From Nitrincola tapanii (GTDB lineage Bacteria > Pseudomonadota > Gammaproteobacteria > Pseudomonadales > Balneatricaceae): a stretch of DNA of 64,000 nt. The notes beneath the pieces are model-generated. The model ran no database searches. It saw only the letters and a program-made list of their open reading frames with translations, and was not told the origin of the DNA. Location of the stretch: positions 62,001 to 126,000 of the forward strand of contig NZ_SMRS01000006.1 of the NCBI RefSeq assembly GCF_008368715.1, in the 5' to 3' direction. This document shows, piece by piece, positions 35,085 through 43,887 of the stretch (its first letter is position 1; every line of letters starts with the position of its first letter). The position numbers were made by a program, and so were the translations under genes.

Positions 35085-36083
35085 ATGGCTGCTGCATTTG
35101 GTACCGTTTTTATGCCGGAAATGGCAATCTCCTGGTTCGATGGGTCAGGTTGGAGCCCGGCAGAAATGGTATCCAGCGACAGTCTGACTCTACATCCCGG
35201 CGCCCATGTTCTGCATTATTCCAGCACCTGTTTTGAAGGGTTAAAAGCCTTCCGCCATGAAGACGGCTCCGTGAATATCTTCCGCATGGATCGCAATATT
35301 GAGCGTTTAGCTCAGAGCAGCGAACTCCTGGCACTGCCGGCACTGGATAAAGCCATGGTCGCGGAGATGATCAAAACCACGGTGGCACGCTTTGCCGATG
35401 AGGTTCCAGCACCACCAGGCTCTCTATATATTCGTCCTACTCATTTCGGAACTGAACCGGCCATCGGTAAAGCGGCGGTTCCCTCTTTAACTTCCTGCTT
35501 TTATGTTTTGGTTTCTCCCGTTGGCGATTATTTTGCAGGCGGGGATCGTGCTTTGCGTTTGTTATTGGAAGATGAAGGGATGCGCTGTGCGCCGCACATG
35601 GGCATGATTAAAAGCGGGGGTAACTATGCCAGCGCTCTGCGCCCGATCATGCGTGCCCGCGAAGCGGTTCAGGCGGATCAGATTCTCTTCTGCCCAGGCG
35701 GAGATGTGCAGGAAACGGGCGCGGCGAACTTCTTATTGATCGATGGTAACGAGATCATCACCAAGGCTTTGGATGAAAGCTTCCTGCACGGCGTAACCCG
35801 TGATTCCATCCTGACTCTGGCACGCGATTTGGGTATGACGGTTTCCGAACGTGAATTAACCGTAACTGAGCTGCTAGAGCGTGCCGCCAAACCGGGCTGT
35901 GAAGCCGCGCTATCTGGTACTGCCGCCGTACTGACACCGGTCGGCACCCTGATCTACAAGGGCCAAGAGCATGCGATTGGCAAGGGTAACATCGGCAGCA
36001 CCACGCTTAAGTTACGCCGTGCGCTGAATGATATCCAGTGGGGCAAAACTCCCGACACGCACGGCTGGTTAACACGCGTGTAA
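35085..36083 (+). CDS. ilvE: Branched-chain amino acid aminotransferase
   Basis: 332-residue class IV PLP aminotransferase that makes or breaks down leucine, isoleucine and valine with 2-oxoglutarate/glutamate. The Schiff-base lysine is K176 in MGMIKSGGNYAS. YSSTCFEGLKAFR at the N-terminus and the late ETGAANFLLID and GTAAVLTPVG are family signatures. At 332-plus residues it belongs to the longer branch (like eukaryotic/pseudomonad IlvE). Monocistronic: followed by a strong terminator and convergent with glnE, the same ilvE/glnE pairing as in Pseudomonas. Confidence 0.96.
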   Translation: MAAAFGTVFMPEMAISWFDGSGWSPAEMVSSDSLTLHPGAHVLHYSSTCFEGLKAFRHEDGSVNIFRMDRNIERLAQSSELLALPALDKAMVAEMIKTTVARFADEVPAPPGSLYIRPTHFGTEPAIGKAAVPSLTSCFYVLVSPVGDYFAGGDRALRLLLEDEGMRCAPHMGMIKSGGNYASALRPIMRAREAVQADQILFCPGGDVQETGAANFLLIDGNEIITKALDESFLHGVTRDSILTLARDLGMTVSERELTVTELLERAAKPGCEAALSGTAAVLTPVGTLIYKGQEHAIGKGNIGSTTLKLRRALNDIQWGKTPDTHGWLTRV

Positions 36084-36103
36084 CAGAAAATTTTGATCGA
36101 TCA

Positions 36104-36127
36104 GGGGAGCTTCGGCTCCCCTTTTTT
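36104..36127 (+). terminator. Rho-independent terminator of ilvE
   Basis: Perfect 7-bp stem GGGGAGC (36104-36110) / GCTCCCC (36115-36121) closed by a stable TTCG tetraloop and followed by six T residues (36122-36127). Textbook terminator 20 nt after the ilvE stop. The minus-strand glnE stop is 36 nt away on the other side. Confidence 0.95.
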
Positions 36128-36162
36128 AGGCTGACTTGTCTAAGCCAGCCTGGATCAAGAAC

Positions 36163-39072
36163 TCAAACCTCCATCCAAGTTTTCCACAGCTGCGCCACTC
36201 TTTGCCGATAGGCGGTGAGGTCGGCATCGGCCAACACGGAATTGGATTGCTCCTGCAAGGTTTGTCGATGCCCGACGGAGCGGAAAGCCTTATAAGCTTC
36301 GCGCAAGAAATCAGCATCTTCTGCAGGCATCAGCTGATTGGCTTCTATGGCATCTAAAATGCGGATATTATCAGTGTAGGTGAGTAAATCCGGATACTGA
36401 TGCGCTTGTGCCAGCACCTGATACTGCACCATAAATTCAATGTCGACGATACCGCCTGGGTCTTGTTTGAGATCAAACACCCCTTCACGTTCTGCCGCCG
36501 GAGTGGCCAGATGTTGGCGCATCTTCTCGCGCATCTCTCGTACCTCTTTTTTGAGCGCCAGAGGTTCACGTGGCTGCGCCAAAATCTCACCACGCACCTG
36601 ATTAAACCGCTGCGCCAGGGCCGCGCTGCCCGCGACCACACGCGCACGCACCAAAGCTTGGTGCTCCCAAGTCCAGGCCTCTTTGTGCTGATACTCTTTA
36701 AAGGCCTTAAGGCTGCTGACCAATAACCCCGAGTTGCCAGAAGGGCGCAGGCGCATATCGATCTCATAAAGAGAGCCGGAGGGCGTGAAGGTGCTAAGGA
36801 TATGAATCATGCGTTGACCGAGGCGGTTAAAAAACACCGGATTGGGAACCGGCTTTTCACCATCGGTATCCAGATTCATGTCGGCATCATGAATAAAGAC
36901 CAGATCCAGATCGGAGCCATAAGACAGTTCTATCCCCCCCATCTTGCCATAACCGACCACTATAAAATCTGGATCACAGGCCACCCCAGGCTCACGTTGC
37001 GGCACACCATGCTTGGCAACGAGCCCCTTCCAGGCGCTGTCCAAGACCGCATCAAGCAGCACTTCTGCCAGCCAGGTTAAGTAATCACTTACTTTCATCA
37101 GAGGCAGAGCGCCGGTGATATCCGATGCGGCCACACGCAAGACATGCGCATGGCGGAAGTAGCGCAAGGCTTCCATCAACTGCTCGGTATCCTCTTCTGG
37201 GATGCGCAACAACTGCTGCTGCAGTTCAGAATGCAAACGCGCTTTATCGGGAGGCGCAAACAGCGTGCGCGGATCGATCAACTCATCCAGCAGCACCGGT
37301 TGTTTAGCCAACTGCTCGGCAAACCATGCACTGGCTGAGCAGAGGCGCACCAGCTGCTGCAGCGCACCGGGATTTTCTGCCAAGAGCACTAGATAAGCGG
37401 AGCGGCGCAGGATGGCTTGAATCAAGCGCAACACGCGCTCTAGGGTTAATTCAGGATTCGGCACCCGACCGCAGGCAGCTAACAAGTTAGGTAACACCTG
37501 CCAGAGTCTCTCTAAAGCGATCTGTTGCAGCATCTGCATGGGGCGAGATTCACGCAGGTTTTGTAGATGCTGCCAAGCTTGATCGGCTTGCGCAAATCCC
37601 TGTTCTTGCAAGAACAGACGTGCCGAGCCCTCCTCCATCTCCCCCTGACAGAGCGCGCGCCAATCGAGCTGGGTTTGCTCCTCTTCGGTCGCTTGCTCCT
37701 CCTCTTCGGGAGCGATCACCTCGGCAAAATGGCGCGAAACGGCTTGCCGCCAATGCTCCAACTCGGCCGAAAAGCTGGCCCAGTCGGCAAATCCCATACT
37801 GTAAGCGATGCGTGCTTGCCCCTGTGGATCGGAAGGCAGCTCCTGCGTTTGTTTATCTGCAACCGCTTGAATCGCGTGCTCTGTGTTGCGCAAAAAACGA
37901 TAGGCTGACATAAGTTCGGTCACCGCCTCTTCCGGCATCCCGACCTTATCCGGTAACAAGGGCAAAATATGGCGCAGCTCACGCTGTTGCAGATCCAGAT
38001 CCCGACCGCCACGAATCAACTGGAAGGCTTGTGCGATAAACTCGACTTCGCGTATCCCGCCCGAGCCCAATTTGACGTTCTGCTCCAGACCCTTGCGACG
38101 CACTTCACGATTGATCATACGCTTCATTTCGCGCAGGGATTCAAACGCGCTGAAGTCGATATACTTACGGTAAACAAAGGGGCGCAGCTGTTTAAGTAAG
38201 TACTCACCCTGCGCATAATCGCCTGCCACGGTACGCGCTTTGATCATCGCGTATCTTTCCCATTCCCGCCCCTGCTCCTGGTAATAACGCTCCATGGCAT
38301 CAAAACTGATCGCCAGAGGGCCGGCCGAGCCAAAGGGGCGCAGACGCATATCCACCCGGAAAACAAACCCCTCGGGCGTGAGATTATCCAAAGCCTGAAT
38401 CAACTTCTGGCCCAGGCGGATAAAAAAGTCCTGATTATCCAAGCTGTTTCTAGGATGATCGGTTTCGCCGCCTTGTGGATAACAAAAAATCAGATCGATA
38501 TCGGATGAAAGATTCAGCTCATGCGCACCCAGCTTACCCATGCCCAAGACGACTAGGCGTTGTGGCTGAGTGTTTCCCGCTTTATCCGGCCAGCTCTGTG
38601 GCACTCCCCAGCGCTGACAGGCACGTTCATACAGCCAGCTCAGGGTTTCATCAATACAGGTATCGGCAAGATAGGACAGCTCTAGGGTGGTTTGCTCCAT
38701 CTGCGCCTTGCGCGTTAGGTCACGCCAGATGATCCGTACCATTTCGTAGTTACGATACTGGCGCAAGAGCCCTGGCAGTTGAGATTCATCACTTAAGGCT
38801 AGTAAGCGCTCACCTAAGCGCTGTCGATAGTCTGCTTCGCTCCGCACGCGCTCCAGATCCCCCTGCAGCAAGCTGTGTAAACCATGCGGATGACGCAGGA
38901 GTTGATCGAGAACAAACTCACTGCCGGTGATGACCGTCAGCAGTTCATCCAAGGGTAAGGCCATCTCAGACAGGCCTTGAGCACTTAGCGCCTGCTTCAG
39001 TCGCTCTAGGGCTTCGGCACTGCTGTCACGCAAACATTCGGGTAGCTGCTCTAAGGCTTGGCTTTCGATCAC
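36163..39072 (-). CDS. glnE: Bifunctional glutamine synthetase adenylyltransferase/deadenylase
   Basis: 969 residues from GTG 39072, which has GGGAG seven nt upstream; a TTG at 39123 would add 17 residues with a poorer ribosome site. GlnE adds or removes AMP on glutamine synthetase in response to PII. Two nucleotidyltransferase domains are visible: the N-terminal deadenylase domain with LGMGKLGAHELNLSSDID (about 176-193) and the C-terminal adenylyltransferase domain with GYGKMGGIELSYGSDLDL in the last third. A short acidic run (EEEEQATEEEQ) lies between them, where an inter-domain linker is expected. Size and order agree with E. coli (946) and P. aeruginosa enzymes. Confidence 0.96.
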   Translation of the reverse strand: MIESQALEQLPECLRDSSAEALERLKQALSAQGLSEMALPLDELLTVITGSEFVLDQLLRHPHGLHSLLQGDLERVRSEADYRQRLGERLLALSDESQLPGLLRQYRNYEMVRIIWRDLTRKAQMEQTTLELSYLADTCIDETLSWLYERACQRWGVPQSWPDKAGNTQPQRLVVLGMGKLGAHELNLSSDIDLIFCYPQGGETDHPRNSLDNQDFFIRLGQKLIQALDNLTPEGFVFRVDMRLRPFGSAGPLAISFDAMERYYQEQGREWERYAMIKARTVAGDYAQGEYLLKQLRPFVYRKYIDFSAFESLREMKRMINREVRRKGLEQNVKLGSGGIREVEFIAQAFQLIRGGRDLDLQQRELRHILPLLPDKVGMPEEAVTELMSAYRFLRNTEHAIQAVADKQTQELPSDPQGQARIAYSMGFADWASFSAELEHWRQAVSRHFAEVIAPEEEEQATEEEQTQLDWRALCQGEMEEGSARLFLQEQGFAQADQAWQHLQNLRESRPMQMLQQIALERLWQVLPNLLAACGRVPNPELTLERVLRLIQAILRRSAYLVLLAENPGALQQLVRLCSASAWFAEQLAKQPVLLDELIDPRTLFAPPDKARLHSELQQQLLRIPEEDTEQLMEALRYFRHAHVLRVAASDITGALPLMKVSDYLTWLAEVLLDAVLDSAWKGLVAKHGVPQREPGVACDPDFIVVGYGKMGGIELSYGSDLDLVFIHDADMNLDTDGEKPVPNPVFFNRLGQRMIHILSTFTPSGSLYEIDMRLRPSGNSGLLVSSLKAFKEYQHKEAWTWEHQALVRARVVAGSAALAQRFNQVRGEILAQPREPLALKKEVREMREKMRQHLATPAAEREGVFDLKQDPGGIVDIEFMVQYQVLAQAHQYPDLLTYTDNIRILDAIEANQLMPAEDADFLREAYKAFRSVGHRQTLQEQSNSVLADADLTAYRQRVAQLWKTWMEV

Positions 39073-39162
39073 AAGATGCTCCCATCGACTAAACTCAAGA
39101 TGAATTGAGCATATCAGACTCAATACCCTGGCGTGGAGTCATGCCTCCGGGGAATTTGATAT

Positions 39163-39201
39163 ATGACATCTCCATGTCTTTTTTATGACACTTTGACTAC
39201 A
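39163..39201 (+). promoter_or_regulatory. Candidate PhoB-like box: 11-bp phased repeats upstream of DUF47-pit
   Basis: Four related hexamers recur exactly every 11 bp: ATGACA (39163), ATGTCT (39174), ATGACA (39185), ACTACA (39196). PhoB sites are direct repeats of CTGTCAT (complement ATGACAG) with an 11-bp period, so spacing and core fit a Pho box read on the other strand. A -10-like TATACT follows at 39221-39226, upstream of a phosphate-transport pair. The match to consensus is partial. Confidence 0.42.
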
Positions 39202-39277
39202 TAAATACACCACCCAGACTTATACTTGACGACTCTTTTCATGGTGGCCCGGTCACCCAAACGGATAGGAAACGCAG

Positions 39278-39958
39278 ATGGTGAGCAACAACCCGATCCT
39301 GCAAATGTTTGCACGATCTCCGTTCAAGCCAATGCAGGAGCATGTCGTCAAAGCACAGGAAGCTGCCGCTCAACTTCCCGATTTTATGCAGGCCCTGATT
39401 GCAGGAGACTGGGAAGAAGCCGCTGAATGCCAGCGCCGCATCGCCCTCCTTGAGGGGGAAGCCGATGAGATGAAACGGGCCATTCGCCAGAATCTACCCG
39501 GCAACCTCTTCCTCCCTGTACCGCGCAACGACCTGTTAGAGTTGTTACGTATGCAGGATCGTATCGCCAACCGCTCTAAAGATATCGCCGGCTTGATGCT
39601 CGGTCGCAAGATGGAAATACCCGCCACGATTCGTGATGAGCTGGTGGAGTTTCTGGATTGTGCCGTGAAAACCACCGAGCAAGCGGTGGTCGCCATGAAT
39701 GAATTGGATGAATTACTAGCCACCGGATTTCGCGGCCGTGAAGTGCAGTTGGTCGAAAAGCTCATCGATGAGCTGGATCGACTTGAGCATGACACGGACG
39801 AGCGTGAACGCCGTTTGCGTAACTCACTGTTCCAAGTCGAGCGCGAACTTTACCCCATCGATGTCATCTTTCTCTATCGCATCATCGATTGGATCGGTGA
39901 TCTCGCCAATCGTGCACAGCAGGTGGGTAGCCGTCTGCAGATGTTACTCGCCCGCTAA
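39278..39958 (+). CDS. TIGR00153/DUF47 family PhoU-like phosphate transport accessory protein
   Basis: 226 residues, all-helical with heptad-like charged repeats; the DUF47 family resembles PhoU and is usually encoded directly before a Pit transporter. Seen: N-terminal NNPILQMFARSPFKPMQEHV, then helices with DWEEAAECQRRIALLEGEAD and LYPIDVIFLYRIIDWIGDLA near the C-terminus, a family hallmark. Likely modulates the phosphate permease encoded 21 nt downstream. It is not PhoU itself: no pst genes are nearby. A candidate Pho-type box lies about 80 nt upstream. Confidence 0.9.
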   Translation: MVSNNPILQMFARSPFKPMQEHVVKAQEAAAQLPDFMQALIAGDWEEAAECQRRIALLEGEADEMKRAIRQNLPGNLFLPVPRNDLLELLRMQDRIANRSKDIAGLMLGRKMEIPATIRDELVEFLDCAVKTTEQAVVAMNELDELLATGFRGREVQLVEKLIDELDRLEHDTDERERRLRNSLFQVERELYPIDVIFLYRIIDWIGDLANRAQQVGSRLQMLLAR

Positions 39959-39979
39959 TTCAAAAGTTCGAGAATTGCT

Positions 39980-41245
39980 ATGGACGTTATTGCTCAGTAC
40001 GGCACGCTGCTGATTGTCATCGCCTGTGTCTTTGGTTTTTTTATGGCCTGGGGGGTCGGCGCCAATGATGTTGCCAACGCCATGGGAACGTCGGTCGGCT
40101 CAAAAGCCATCACCCTGAAACAAGCGATCATTATCGCGATTATCTTCGAGTTTGCAGGAGCGTATTTGGCGGGAGGAGCGGTCACTGCAACCATCCGCAG
40201 CGGCATCACCGATGCCGGATTGCTCGCCGATAACCCCGATCTTTTAGTTTTTGGCATGATGTCCGCTCTGTTAGCAGCGGGGATCTGGCTACTAGTGGCC
40301 ACTCACTTCGGCTGGCCGGTTTCCACCACCCACTCCATCGTCGGAGCAATTGTCGGTTTTGCCGCCGTAGGGATTTCAGTGGAGGCTGTACACTGGAATA
40401 AAATCTGGACGATTGTTGCCAGCTGGGTGATTTCCCCAGTGAGCGCCGGTTTCATCGCGTATTTCTTATTTCGCAGTGTCCAGTACCTGATTCTCGGCAG
40501 TGAGGATCCCTACCGGAATGCCAAGCGTTATGTACCCTACTATATCTTCCTGGTTGGTTTTATCATCGCCATGGTGACCTTCACCAAGGGCTTAAGCCAT
40601 GTCGGCCTGGACATGAGCTACGCTCAGAGTGCCGCCGCGTCTCTTGTTATCGGGCTGATCGCGATGGCGGTGGGGGTTCTGATGATCAATCGGATTCGTT
40701 ATGTGCCAAGTGATGACAAGGATTACCACTTCACCAATGTGGAAAAGATTTTTGCCATCCTGATGCTGTTTACCGCCTGTGCGATGGCTTTTGCCCACGG
40801 CTCGAATGATGTCGCCAACGCCGTTGGCCCACTCGCCGCCGTTGTCAGTGTGGTGCAATCCGGGGGAGAAGTAGCCGCACGCTCAGTGATGCCCGCCTGG
40901 ATTTTATTACTCGGTGGCGGCGGTATCGTCGCCGGTTTAATCATGTATGGCCATAAAGTCATCGCCACCGTTGGCCAGAATATCACGGAATTAACCCCGA
41001 GCCGTGGTTTTGCTGCCACCCTGGCGGCGGCCGCAACAGTAGTGGTTGCTTCCGGGACCGGCCTCCCCATCTCCACAACACACACGCTGGTGGGTGCCGT
41101 ATTAGGGGTGGGGTTAGCACGCGGTATGGCCGCGCTGAATCTACGGATTATTGGCACCATCTTTATCTCTTGGATTGTGACCCTGCCTGCCGGTGCCATC
41201 CTCTCCATCATTATCTTCTTTATTTTGAAAGGCATCTTCCTCTAA
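39980..41245 (+). CDS. pit: Inorganic phosphate transporter, PiT family
   Basis: 421-residue inner-membrane permease with about ten helices. It moves metal-phosphate by ion symport at low affinity. The two inverted PiT signatures are present: GVGANDVANAMGTSVGS (about 27-43) and AHGSNDVANAVGPLAAV in the second half; each is followed by a serine/threonine helix (WPVSTTHSIVGAIVG and LPISTTHTLVGAVLG). The DUF47 gene upstream is the usual partner. A hairpin overlapping the next gap may terminate it. Confidence 0.94.
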   Translation: MDVIAQYGTLLIVIACVFGFFMAWGVGANDVANAMGTSVGSKAITLKQAIIIAIIFEFAGAYLAGGAVTATIRSGITDAGLLADNPDLLVFGMMSALLAAGIWLLVATHFGWPVSTTHSIVGAIVGFAAVGISVEAVHWNKIWTIVASWVISPVSAGFIAYFLFRSVQYLILGSEDPYRNAKRYVPYYIFLVGFIIAMVTFTKGLSHVGLDMSYAQSAAASLVIGLIAMAVGVLMINRIRYVPSDDKDYHFTNVEKIFAILMLFTACAMAFAHGSNDVANAVGPLAAVVSVVQSGGEVAARSVMPAWILLLGGGGIVAGLIMYGHKVIATVGQNITELTPSRGFAATLAAAATVVVASGTGLPISTTHTLVGAVLGVGLARGMAALNLRIIGTIFISWIVTLPAGAILSIIIFFILKGIFL

Positions 41246-41269
41246 GGCATAGCCCTCACCCTAGACCTA

Positions 41270-41317
41270 CTCCGGTAAAGGCTGCATTATAGACATCCGT
41301 CTGGCCTTTCACCGGAG
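41270..41317 (+). terminator. Hairpin between pit and argE, terminator-like
   Basis: CTCCGGTAAAGGC (41270-41282) pairs with GCCTTTCACCGGAG (41304-41317) with one bulged C and a loop of about 20 nt. It ends TGGTTTT immediately before the argE ATG (41325). It may end the pit transcript, but it also covers the argE leader, so an effect on argE translation is possible. Confidence 0.55.
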
Positions 41318-41324
41318 TGGTTTT

Positions 41325-42491
41325 ATGTCCTCTGCACACGCCGATATCCTTAAAATGCTGAAAGCCTTGATCGGCACAGCCTCGATCAGTTCAACCCATG
41401 CCCATCAGGATCTCAGCAATCTGCCTGTGATTGAACAACTGCATCCTTGGCTGGAAGCACTCGGCTTTGAAGTGGAAGTCATGCCTGTCCCTGGGCACCC
41501 AGGAAAATATAATTTGATTGCCAGCCTTGGGCAGGGCCCAGGGGGGTTGGTGCTCGCTGGCCATACCGATACCGTGCCTTGTAACCCTGAACTCTGGAAC
41601 AGCGACCCTTTCCAACTCACTGAACGCGACAATCGTTTTTATGGCCTTGGCACCTGTGACATGAAAGGGTTTTTTGCTCTCGCGATTGCTGCCGCCGCAC
41701 GCTGTCATCAACAACCCTTTAAACAACCGCTGATTATTCTCGCCACCGCCGATGAAGAGACCTCCATGTCCGGGGCGCGGGCGCTGGTCGCAGCAGGGCG
41801 CCCTTTAGCACGTGCAGCGGTGATCGGTGAACCGACAGGCTTAAAGCCGATCCGAATGCATAAAGGCATGATGATGGAAGCCGTGCGCATTGAAGGACGC
41901 TCAGGCCACTCGTCTGATCCCAGCCTGGGTGCCAACGCGCTGGATGCGATGCACGGTGTGTTAAGTGAGCTGATACAGTTTCGTCAGGAGTTAGCGTCCA
42001 AATACCAAAACACTGATTTCCGTGTCAGCGTGCCGACGCTGAACTTGGGCTGTATTCATGGCGGGGACAATCCCAACCGCATTTGTGGACGCTGTGAATT
42101 GGAGTTTGATCTACGCCCCCTCCCTGGCATGTCACTGGAAGGCTTACGTGAAGCCGTACATCAGCGCTTGGATCCTCTGGCCGAGCAGTTCGGTGTGCAA
42201 CTGGAAACCTTTTCACTTTTCCCCGGGATTCCACCTTTTGCGACCCCAGCGGACAGTGAATTGACCCTGACTCTCGAGCGCCTGACCGGCCATCGCGCCG
42301 AAGCCGTGGCGTTTGGCACCGAGGCACCTTTTTTACAACAACTCGGCATGGACACTCTGATTCTTGGCCCCGGCTCCATCAATCAGGCACACCAACCCGA
42401 TGAGTATCTTGATCAAGCGCAGATACAACCCTGCGTGGATCTTTTGGAAAAACTGATCATTCACTACTGCCTGACACCGGCACGCACCTAG
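41325..42491 (+). CDS. argE: Acetylornithine deacetylase
   Basis: 388-residue M20 metallopeptidase-family enzyme that hydrolyses N-acetyl-L-ornithine to ornithine in arginine synthesis. Metal ligands and catalytic residues are in LAGHTDTVPC (His), GTCDMKGFFA (Asp), TADEETSMSGA (catalytic Glu and Glu), GEPTGLKP and a C-terminal GPGSINQAHQPDEYL (His). Followed 24 nt later by argA, an order found in pseudomonads (argE ... argA). Having both argE and argA argues for the linear acetyl pathway rather than only ArgJ recycling. Confidence 0.95.
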   Translation: MSSAHADILKMLKALIGTASISSTHAHQDLSNLPVIEQLHPWLEALGFEVEVMPVPGHPGKYNLIASLGQGPGGLVLAGHTDTVPCNPELWNSDPFQLTERDNRFYGLGTCDMKGFFALAIAAAARCHQQPFKQPLIILATADEETSMSGARALVAAGRPLARAAVIGEPTGLKPIRMHKGMMMEAVRIEGRSGHSSDPSLGANALDAMHGVLSELIQFRQELASKYQNTDFRVSVPTLNLGCIHGGDNPNRICGRCELEFDLRPLPGMSLEGLREAVHQRLDPLAEQFGVQLETFSLFPGIPPFATPADSELTLTLERLTGHRAEAVAFGTEAPFLQQLGMDTLILGPGSINQAHQPDEYLDQAQIQPCVDLLEKLIIHYCLTPART

Positions 42492-42515
42492 ATAACGCCC
42501 AGCTGGATCCACATC

Positions 42516-43868
42516 ATGACTCAAGAGTTCACTCAACAAACGGATTATGTGCAATGGTTTCGCCATTCTTCGCCGTATATCCATGCCCATCGCGGTAAAA
42601 CCTTTGTTCTCATGCTCAGTGGCGAAGCGCTAGCCGATGCTAACCTGACCAATACCGTGCATGATATTGCTCTGCTCAACAGCTTAGGCGTGCGTCTGGT
42701 TTTGGTGTTTGGTTCACGCCCCCAGATAGAAACGCGCCTGGCACAGGCCGGACTCACCTCACGCTTGCACCACCATCAGCGTGTGACCGACACGGCCACC
42801 TTGAATTGTGTGATTGAAGCCACCGGCTGCTTACGTACCCAATTGGAAGCGCTCTTCTCCATGGGCTTGTCTAACACCCCCATGCACGGTGCCCGCATCC
42901 GTATCTGCAGTGGTAACTTTGTCACCGCGCGCCCGGCTGGGGTCGTAGACGGTGTCGATCTGGGCCATACCGGTGAGCTGCGACGCATAGATCACAGCGC
43001 GATTCGTCAACAACTGGAGCTAAACAATCTGGTCATGCTACCCAACCTGGGCTTCTCCCCTACAGGTGAGGTGTTTAACCTATCGGTTGAAGAGGTGGCC
43101 ACACGCACCGCGATTGCACTGCAAGCAGACAAGTTGATTTTGTTTGGCAGCGAGGAAGGCATTCGTGACAGTCGCGGGGATCTGCGCAGTGAGCTTCTGG
43201 TCGCCACGGCACGGCGTATGGTCAGCCATTATTTGGCCAGCCTAGAAGACCCCGGCCAGCCCCACACCGAAACGGCGCGTCTGCTGCAAGCGGCGGCCGA
43301 TGCCTGTGAACAGGGCGTGCCACGCTGCCACCTCATCAGCTATCAGCAAAATGGTGCGCTGTTATCCGAACTCTTTACCCGCGATGGCACCGGCACCATG
43401 GTCATTCGCGAGTCTTATGAGCAGGTGCGCCAAGCCAATATTGAGGATGTCGGTGGCATACTGGAGCTGATTGCACCACTCGAAGAGAAGGGTATTCTGG
43501 TGCGACGCTCCCGTGAGCGTTTGGAAGCGGAGATCGAACAATTTGTGCTGGTGGAGCGCGATGGTGCCATCATCGGCTGTGCGGCGCTCTATCCCTTTGC
43601 CGAAGAAGCGATGGGTGAGCTGGCCTGTGTGGCCATCGACAACAATTATCGGGGCGGTGAGCGCGGTGATCGGCTTTTAGCCGCCGTTGAACAGCAAGCA
43701 CGCTCTCTCGGCCTGCAGGCGCTCTTTGTACTGACCACCCGCACCGCCCACTGGTTTATCGAGCGTGGCTTTCAAGCCAGTGGTTTTGAAGCCCTGCCTC
43801 AAGAGAAAAAAGCGCTGTATAACTTCCAGCGTAACTCCAAGGTGTTTGTCAAAACCCTAGCCGGTTAA
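42516..43868 (+). CDS. argA: N-acetylglutamate synthase ArgA
   Basis: 450 residues with two domains. An N-terminal amino-acid-kinase-like domain (about 1-290) binds arginine for feedback control: LVLVFGSRPQIETRL, GVVDGVDLGHTGELRRID. A C-terminal GNAT domain (about 300-450) makes N-acetylglutamate from acetyl-CoA and glutamate: ELACVAIDNNYRGGERGDRLL, where R-GxG/D-like residues bind acetyl-CoA, and HWFIERGFQ. It begins arginine synthesis. It ends inside a bidirectional terminator shared with the convergent kinase gene. Confidence 0.95.
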   Translation: MTQEFTQQTDYVQWFRHSSPYIHAHRGKTFVLMLSGEALADANLTNTVHDIALLNSLGVRLVLVFGSRPQIETRLAQAGLTSRLHHHQRVTDTATLNCVIEATGCLRTQLEALFSMGLSNTPMHGARIRICSGNFVTARPAGVVDGVDLGHTGELRRIDHSAIRQQLELNNLVMLPNLGFSPTGEVFNLSVEEVATRTAIALQADKLILFGSEEGIRDSRGDLRSELLVATARRMVSHYLASLEDPGQPHTETARLLQAAADACEQGVPRCHLISYQQNGALLSELFTRDGTGTMVIRESYEQVRQANIEDVGGILELIAPLEEKGILVRRSRERLEAEIEQFVLVERDGAIIGCAALYPFAEEAMGELACVAIDNNYRGGERGDRLLAAVEQQARSLGLQALFVLTTRTAHWFIERGFQASGFEALPQEKKALYNFQRNSKVFVKTLAG

Positions 43869-43887
43869 ACGAGCCACTAGGGTTTTG
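43850..43887. terminator. Bidirectional terminator shared by argA and the histidine kinase gene
   Basis: An 11-bp perfect inverted repeat CAAAACCCTAG (43850-43860) / CTAGGGTTTTG (43877-43887) with a 16-nt loop. Each arm ends in A's or T's, so both strands give a GC stem with a short U tract. Both stop codons (argA 43866-43868, kinase 43877-43879) lie in or next to the element, so the coding sequences include parts of their own terminator. Confidence 0.75.

Noticed and set aside
36400-38732. Several open frames of 60-110 codons on the strand opposite glnE
   Set aside because: They lie wholly within a strongly conserved 969-codon gene and have no recognisable domains or ribosome sites; they are shadows of its codon pattern.
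41283-41296. ARG box ahead of argE (TGCATTATAGACAT)
   Set aside because: Only partly like TGAATWWWWATTCA, with a poor right half, and it sits in the loop of a terminator-like hairpin.
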